From: Talinum fruticosum
Lineage: Eukaryota; Streptophyta; Magnoliopsida; Caryophyllales; Talinaceae
Reading direction: 5' to 3'
Length of the DNA: 64,000 nt
NCBI GenBank assembly: GCA_021018815.1
Contig: JAITYX010000047.1
Span: forward strand, 372,001 to 436,000
The notes under the pieces are model-generated. The model searched no databases. It had not been told where the DNA came from and worked only from the letters and a program-made list of their open reading frames with translations. Each line of letters starts with the position of its first letter. Position 1 is the stretch's first letter. The translations under genes were made by a program, and so were the position numbers. Of this stretch, positions 59,085 through 64,000 are shown in pieces.

Positions 59085-62000
59085 TCTTGGTTTACGGCGT
59101 ATGATTTCAAGTTGTACAATTTGAATGCAGTTCTCGTTTGCTGATTTTGTTCAATTTATTTCCTTATGCATTTGAGATTAGATGATTATTAATTTGTGTT
59201 AATTTTTATGCATATGCTGATGAGTTTTCATGCTAGTTCAGCTAGCACAAAAATGGAAGAAAATCTTGTTCAAATAACATACACACTTGTAACCCAATGT
59301 CAATTGTTCTAACTTCTTGCCTTGACTACCCCTCTTTGTGCATGGAATCAAAAGCAATAATAAGCAAGAAACGAAATACAGTACCAAAGGAGATAGGAAA
59401 GGAATCGAGAGAAGGATAGTTCTCTTACTAAAAAGGTTTTTAATCTAGAGCCTAGTGGAAAAGGTTAAGGTTGCTACATCCTCTATAGTCCGCACCCCTC
59501 CAAACAAATCCTACTTAGGTGGAAATATCTAGACTATCTTAGTGTGGGTGTGTGTAAAGAAACACAATATACAGGGGGAAGTAAGACAGGAAGAGTGATA
59601 AGAAACACAATACATACTCCATACTCACAATGGCAGCTTGATAAAAGAGAGGATAACAAGCAACAAGGAAGAATTAAGCTGTAGTACTTTTTCCACCCAC
59701 AAAAGCCGAGCACTTGTATCTCCCACCATGAACACTTTTAGTCACCCAATACCGACATATCGCGTTTTGGCCTTTTTGAGTGCTTCCAATTCTACTGAAA
59801 ATAAGGACATCCCTTAAAAAAAAAAAAAAGAACTCTAATTTGTAATGGAATCATTCACATGGGGTACCCACTAAAAGAAATTCTTGTTCAAATACCATTC
59901 ACACGTAACTTCCGATCTCAATTATTCTAATCCGTCTTAGTGAACCTGTACCAGTAGAATCAAAAACCATAATAAACAAGTATATATCAAAATGGAGTAC
60001 AAAAAAGGAATGAAGAAACGAAGAGAGAGTAGAAAAGTTCTCGTACTCATGCATGATTGGCAGGAAGCTCTTCTAGCAATAAAAGAAATTAAGTACATAT
60101 GAGGGCTTTGGTTAACAGAATATTTGGATGTTGAATGAGGCGATTGGTTAAGTAAGCTCGGTTTTTGTTCTTTCCTAAGGGAATTCTATTTCCAGCCGTA
60201 AAATGAAAAGAAGGGAATATGCAGGCAATATCATGGTGGTCTTGCATTCAGGCCTAATTTTTCTTCTATCGAGGCATTTTGGTTTTATAGCAATGATTGA
60301 GGATTCCTTTTTCCATCTACTTTAAGTTTACCACTAACTTTTCTCATTTAAAGGATTCAAAATCAAGCCTTCATCTTTAGTCCATAATTACTCTTAAAGT
60401 TCAGTTCCATGGGTTTCTATAGCGTTGGAGCTAAGTGCCCTGTTTTAGTTTCTGAATTTCTGTAGAGCAAGTCATGAATAGATGCTTTTACGTGAGGTTC
60501 GGTTTCGGCTCTCTTCCTTTGGGGAAAAAGTGACCTTTTGACCTTCATTTCTAAGCCTCTCGGTTATGTGTTTGTGGCAAATTAACTTCTTTTGAGCTTA
60601 AGTTGATGTGGATGATTGTATTGATATTGATTACTTCAATAATCAATTCAATTGTTGTGCAGATCGTTAGTTGGTGGTAAATGATGGAAACTTCTCTATA
60701 TTATTCAAGTATTCACATTTAATTCAACTTCCTTGTATATTTTTCTTTCTTGTATACATGTTTGTTGCCTTCTATTCTCGACTTCGTTGATCATTTTGGT
60801 ATTCATCCTCTATTATTCTATTTATGAGCTTATAAAAACTGGTTTTGAAAAAATGATTTTACTAATTATTACCCTTAAGATGGTAGTTAAGATTAAGTAA
60901 TCAAGGAAATGGTCAGAATTTTCCATTCAACTCCCAGTTTGTTTCAATAATATATTATGTGGTGTTTGAGATCAATTGTCAAACACTTTTAGTGTGTGGT
61001 AGTTGTTGTATTTTGGTTTTTTCTTTAAGCTTCTTCTATCTTCTTATGCTACCCTTCTCGCTTGCCTCTCGACTCAATCAATCTAAAAAAATAATATATA
61101 TATAAAGAGATTGGATCATGAAACTGCGTTGACTTCTTTAGACTCATTAATGATAATCGAAATCACATTTTCTCTTTGCTTTCTTTTGGGGAGGGGGTTA
61201 TGTAATATCTAATATACATGCCTTTGTGGAATTATTTTTTCTTTGGTAGTCTGAACTTGGTGTAACTAATGTGATTTTGGAAATGTAGGTGTTGGGATTT
61301 GGATGGGCTGGTATATACCGACATTATCTTGTGTAGCCAGCAGAAATGTGGTGGCCGGGTAATCTTGTGCAAGTTTCCTTATTTAGGTAATTGTAGCTCA
61401 AAATGTATGCCTCATAAAGATATAAAGATTATGATACAATTTATAATTACACTCTTTATTGCGTTAGTTTATAATTTCTTATTTAAGTATAGATACAAAC
61501 TGAGTGCTTCTCACAAACAACCTAACGAGATCATAAGTGATTTTAAGTTGTAATTTATCATTGAGTGGACTCCGGCGTGTGGCCGTTGAGTTGTAAACTC
61601 CGAGCGTGTGGCTCGTTGAGTTATATTATGATTTTTATGCAGGATTTTAAGGCTTTAAGCCTATGGAATAGTCCATATTACAAACGGAGCTCGACGAAAT
61701 TTTTAGAAAATTTTCAAACTCTTTTAGGAAACTACCTTTATCACCTTAAGTTAGAATAGCACTTGAAAAATCCTTGGGATAAATGGGTCAATATTGGGCT
61801 GTGTATGTTTTTACAGCTTTATATTTTCATCTTATATTAAAAGGGTCAATGAACAATCGTGTACATGTTTTTTAAGTTTACATGTAGTTGATTCTTTTGC
61901 ATTCTATGTTGTTATGCAAATCATTGCAGGTTTGACATACCGTGAGGTTGGGTGATTCTATGGTACTCGCTTATGAAGACCCTCCATCCTAGCATTCCGG

Positions 62001-62805
62001 AACCTAGAGTAGTGCTAGAGTCGTCAAATGATAGTGAAAATGATGGTGAAGGTGATCATTTAAATGATGATGATGTTAGTTAGGGTGTCACTACCTAACT
62101 TTTGGTTGTATTTCACAACTTTTGGTTCTAACATTAGTGATGTACATGCATAGTTGTATATTTTGGTAAAAGTGTTTGTAGTTAAACCTATGGATGTATA
62201 TGCATGGATGTTAAACATTATTGATTGCTTGGCAATATAGTTTGTTAGTTTTGAGTTATTTTTGTTGTATATGTAGATATGTACTACTATTATGGAGCAA
62301 TCCATCGAATTGTTAATGTTGGACAGGTTGTATACAAATTTTTGGTGCTACTATCAAGCAGATTGTGTGGTTAAATTATTCAAAGTTTTCCACTATTTTA
62401 ACACTCGAATCTACAGTGGATATTTTCCCACTCGTATATAACACAATGGAAAATTTTCCACTGAAACTCTTCAGTGGAAAATTTTCCATTGAAAATCTTC
62501 GATGGGAAATTTCCCACTCGTATTCAATGCAGTGGGAACTTTCCCACTGTAATAAGTTCGATGGAAAATTGTTCGCCATATTATATCCAAGTGGAAAAAT
62601 TTCGTGGGAAAGGAAACAATGGATAAACGAGTGGAAAAATTTTCCACTCGAAAATGAAAACAAGTGGGAAATTGCAATTACCCCCTTACTTTTACTCACT
62701 CGTCGGTCTCAGTGGGAAAACAAGTGAGAAATATCATTTTCCCACTGAAAATTTCATTTTTCCCACTGAATTTACGAGTGGAAAATTTGATGATTTTTGG
62801 TACAC

Positions 62806-64000
62806 AAACAATTATCCGCTACTCAAACAATCTCATTTTGTCGAACATGACCGAAATGTACATTAAAAGTACACCAACATATTCTCGATTGATTGATTTT
62901 ATTTTTTATTTTCAAAATTTCCTATTTTTAGAGTGATATATTTCATGTTATTACCCCACGTCATGTAAATGTCAATTTAGTGCCCATTTTATAATTACGT
63001 TTAGAATTATTATTTCATGTTTGGTTGATGCAGCCAAACATTGATTAAACAATAATCAATCTAATTAGCAAAATGATATACAAACCTAAGAGTTGTATTA
63101 GACTGAAAAATAAAAATATATACGATTAACTATATATAATAGTGTTACAATTTATGAATTGTGCTATATCATTTTTTATTTATAATTTTTACAATTATAA
63201 AATTTGCCGGTCCGATACATATAGGGTTGATCATCCTGTTGACAAATATTAAAACTTTATAGTTGATAATTAATTATAACGATCATTTTAACTTATATTA
63301 CATTTTGATAATTTTAGATCATATTAAAGAAGTATCTTTTTGTTATAACACATATATCATCAGATATCCATTAATAAATACAAGAATAATATGTGTCTTG
63401 TATAAGACACACCTTAATTATCTTCTCTCAACCTAAAAATTATTATATCATGTAATAAATTAAAAAAGAATGGCATAATTGAGTAGTATAATTGTATTAC
63501 AACTTACAAATTATATAAAATCGTCATTTTATCAATTATTTTTTCTATTTGTAAAATTATGTGTATGACACACCTCTTAGGCAAGGTTGATACAATTACC
63601 GTGTCATTCGATACTTGTCGACATAACCGATTATTATTAAAACTTTGTCTCATAATTATTAAAAAATAATAGTTTCAAATCATAAAATACTTAAGACAAA
63701 ATATTTTTAGAGTGTCTTACGCCAGACATATATCATCGCCCTAATAAATGAGAGAATATGATTTTTCAATATATATAAGGAAGGAAAACAAAAACAAATC
63801 CCAGGAAAGCGTGGTTCTGACAGAGACTACAAACAGGGAAGAGGGAGAAATCTACCGCAAAACCACAACATTTTTTTGTTAATACCCGACAGCCAGCTTG
63901 TATGCTTCTAATCTTTATCATAATGACATGATCAGTGTTTATTAATTTCCATATTAATATTCATCTAATTCTGAGTTGACCCTCGCATGTTACATAATTA
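62806..64000. other. AT-rich DNA at the window end, no gene recognised
   Basis: Very AT-rich, with several short inverted repeats such as 'gtgtcttgtataagacac' near 63394. A GC-richer patch at 63800-63870 might begin an exon of a gene outside the window, but I see no splice site or start to support it. Confidence 0.4.

Larger units (their letters stand above)
57207..62802. mobile_element. CACTA-like DNA transposon, non-autonomous, 5.6 kb
   Basis: The left end 'taccaaaaatcattaaattt' and the reverse complement of the right end 'taccaaaaatcatcaaattt' match at all but one position. 'cac' sits directly outside both (57204-57206 and 62803-62805), so the left side reads CACTACC. Both subterminal zones are packed with 'gtgggaaa', 'tttcccact' and 'agtggaaaa' words in both orientations (57222-57400 and 62380-62780), the typical arrangement of transposase-binding sites in CACTA/En-Spm elements. 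No transposase is encoded. A short acidic tail-like frame near 61960-62083 (LESSNDSENDGEGDHLNDDD) may be a remnant of one. The superfamily is inferred from the 3-base duplication and subterminal arrays; exact ends are open. Confidence 0.7.

Noticed and set aside
1..64000. CRISPR arrays, operons, prophage or bacterial defence systems
   Set aside because: The window is a plant nuclear sequence with introns; none of these structures is present.

Overview
This is nuclear DNA of a flowering plant, almost certainly a eudicot. The intergenic DNA is AT-rich, the introns are GT-AG, there is a split set of plant-only gene families (CrRLK1L kinase, DUF1635, dirigent, KCS, EXO70, CCT-motif), and the spaces are filled with MITE, hAT-like and CACTA-like elements and microsatellites. 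I cannot name the species.

Layout: 0-4.4 kb, repeat-rich with no firm gene. 4.4-5.9 kb (+), CCT-motif regulator. 9.3-9.5 kb (-), an orphan coding-like exon. 10.8-14.1 kb (-), RNase P/MRP subunit RPP30. 15.0-15.4 kb (+), a small gene with one in-frame stop. 18.6-21.1 kb (-), HERK1-type receptor kinase with a 5' UTR intron. 23.4-25.4 kb (-), ankyrin-repeat/PGG membrane protein. 27.0-28.6 kb (-), NMD3. 32.1-33.5 kb (-), 3-ketoacyl-CoA synthase. 35.9-37.7 kb (-), EXO70. 39.0 kb (+), tRNA-Arg(TCG). 39.3 kb, Stowaway-like MITE. 39.7-41.5 kb (+), cis-prenyltransferase. 44.2-45.7 kb (+), NaKR-type heavy-metal-domain protein. 46.8-47.9 kb (-), ESB1-type dirigent protein. 48.9-52.4 kb (-), RAD51D in ten exons. 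53.1-54.4 kb, hAT-like inverted-repeat element. 55.7-56.5 kb (-), DUF1635 protein. 57.2-62.8 kb, a 5.6-kb CACTA-like element with subterminal repeat arrays.

The genes are ordinary, independent plant loci, not a cluster or pathway. They cover housekeeping (RPP30, NMD3, RAD51D, tRNA), cell wall and surface (HERK1-like, KCS, ESB1-type dirigent, EXO70), membrane and ion roles (ankyrin/PGG, NaKR-like) and polyprenyl synthesis.

The strongest window-wide signal is technical. Ten of the twelve sizeable protein genes are broken by 13 single-base indels, and each can be placed in a run of three to five identical bases. Changing one base at each site restores the family-specific protein, gives a coding length divisible by three and agrees with the splice phases. 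This looks like uncorrected homopolymer error in a long-read assembly rather than a run of pseudogenes. I found no convincing previously undescribed biological system. The most interesting biological leftovers are the CACTA-like element, the small gene with an internal stop, two orphan coding-like exons and the long plant-type C-terminal extension of RPP30.
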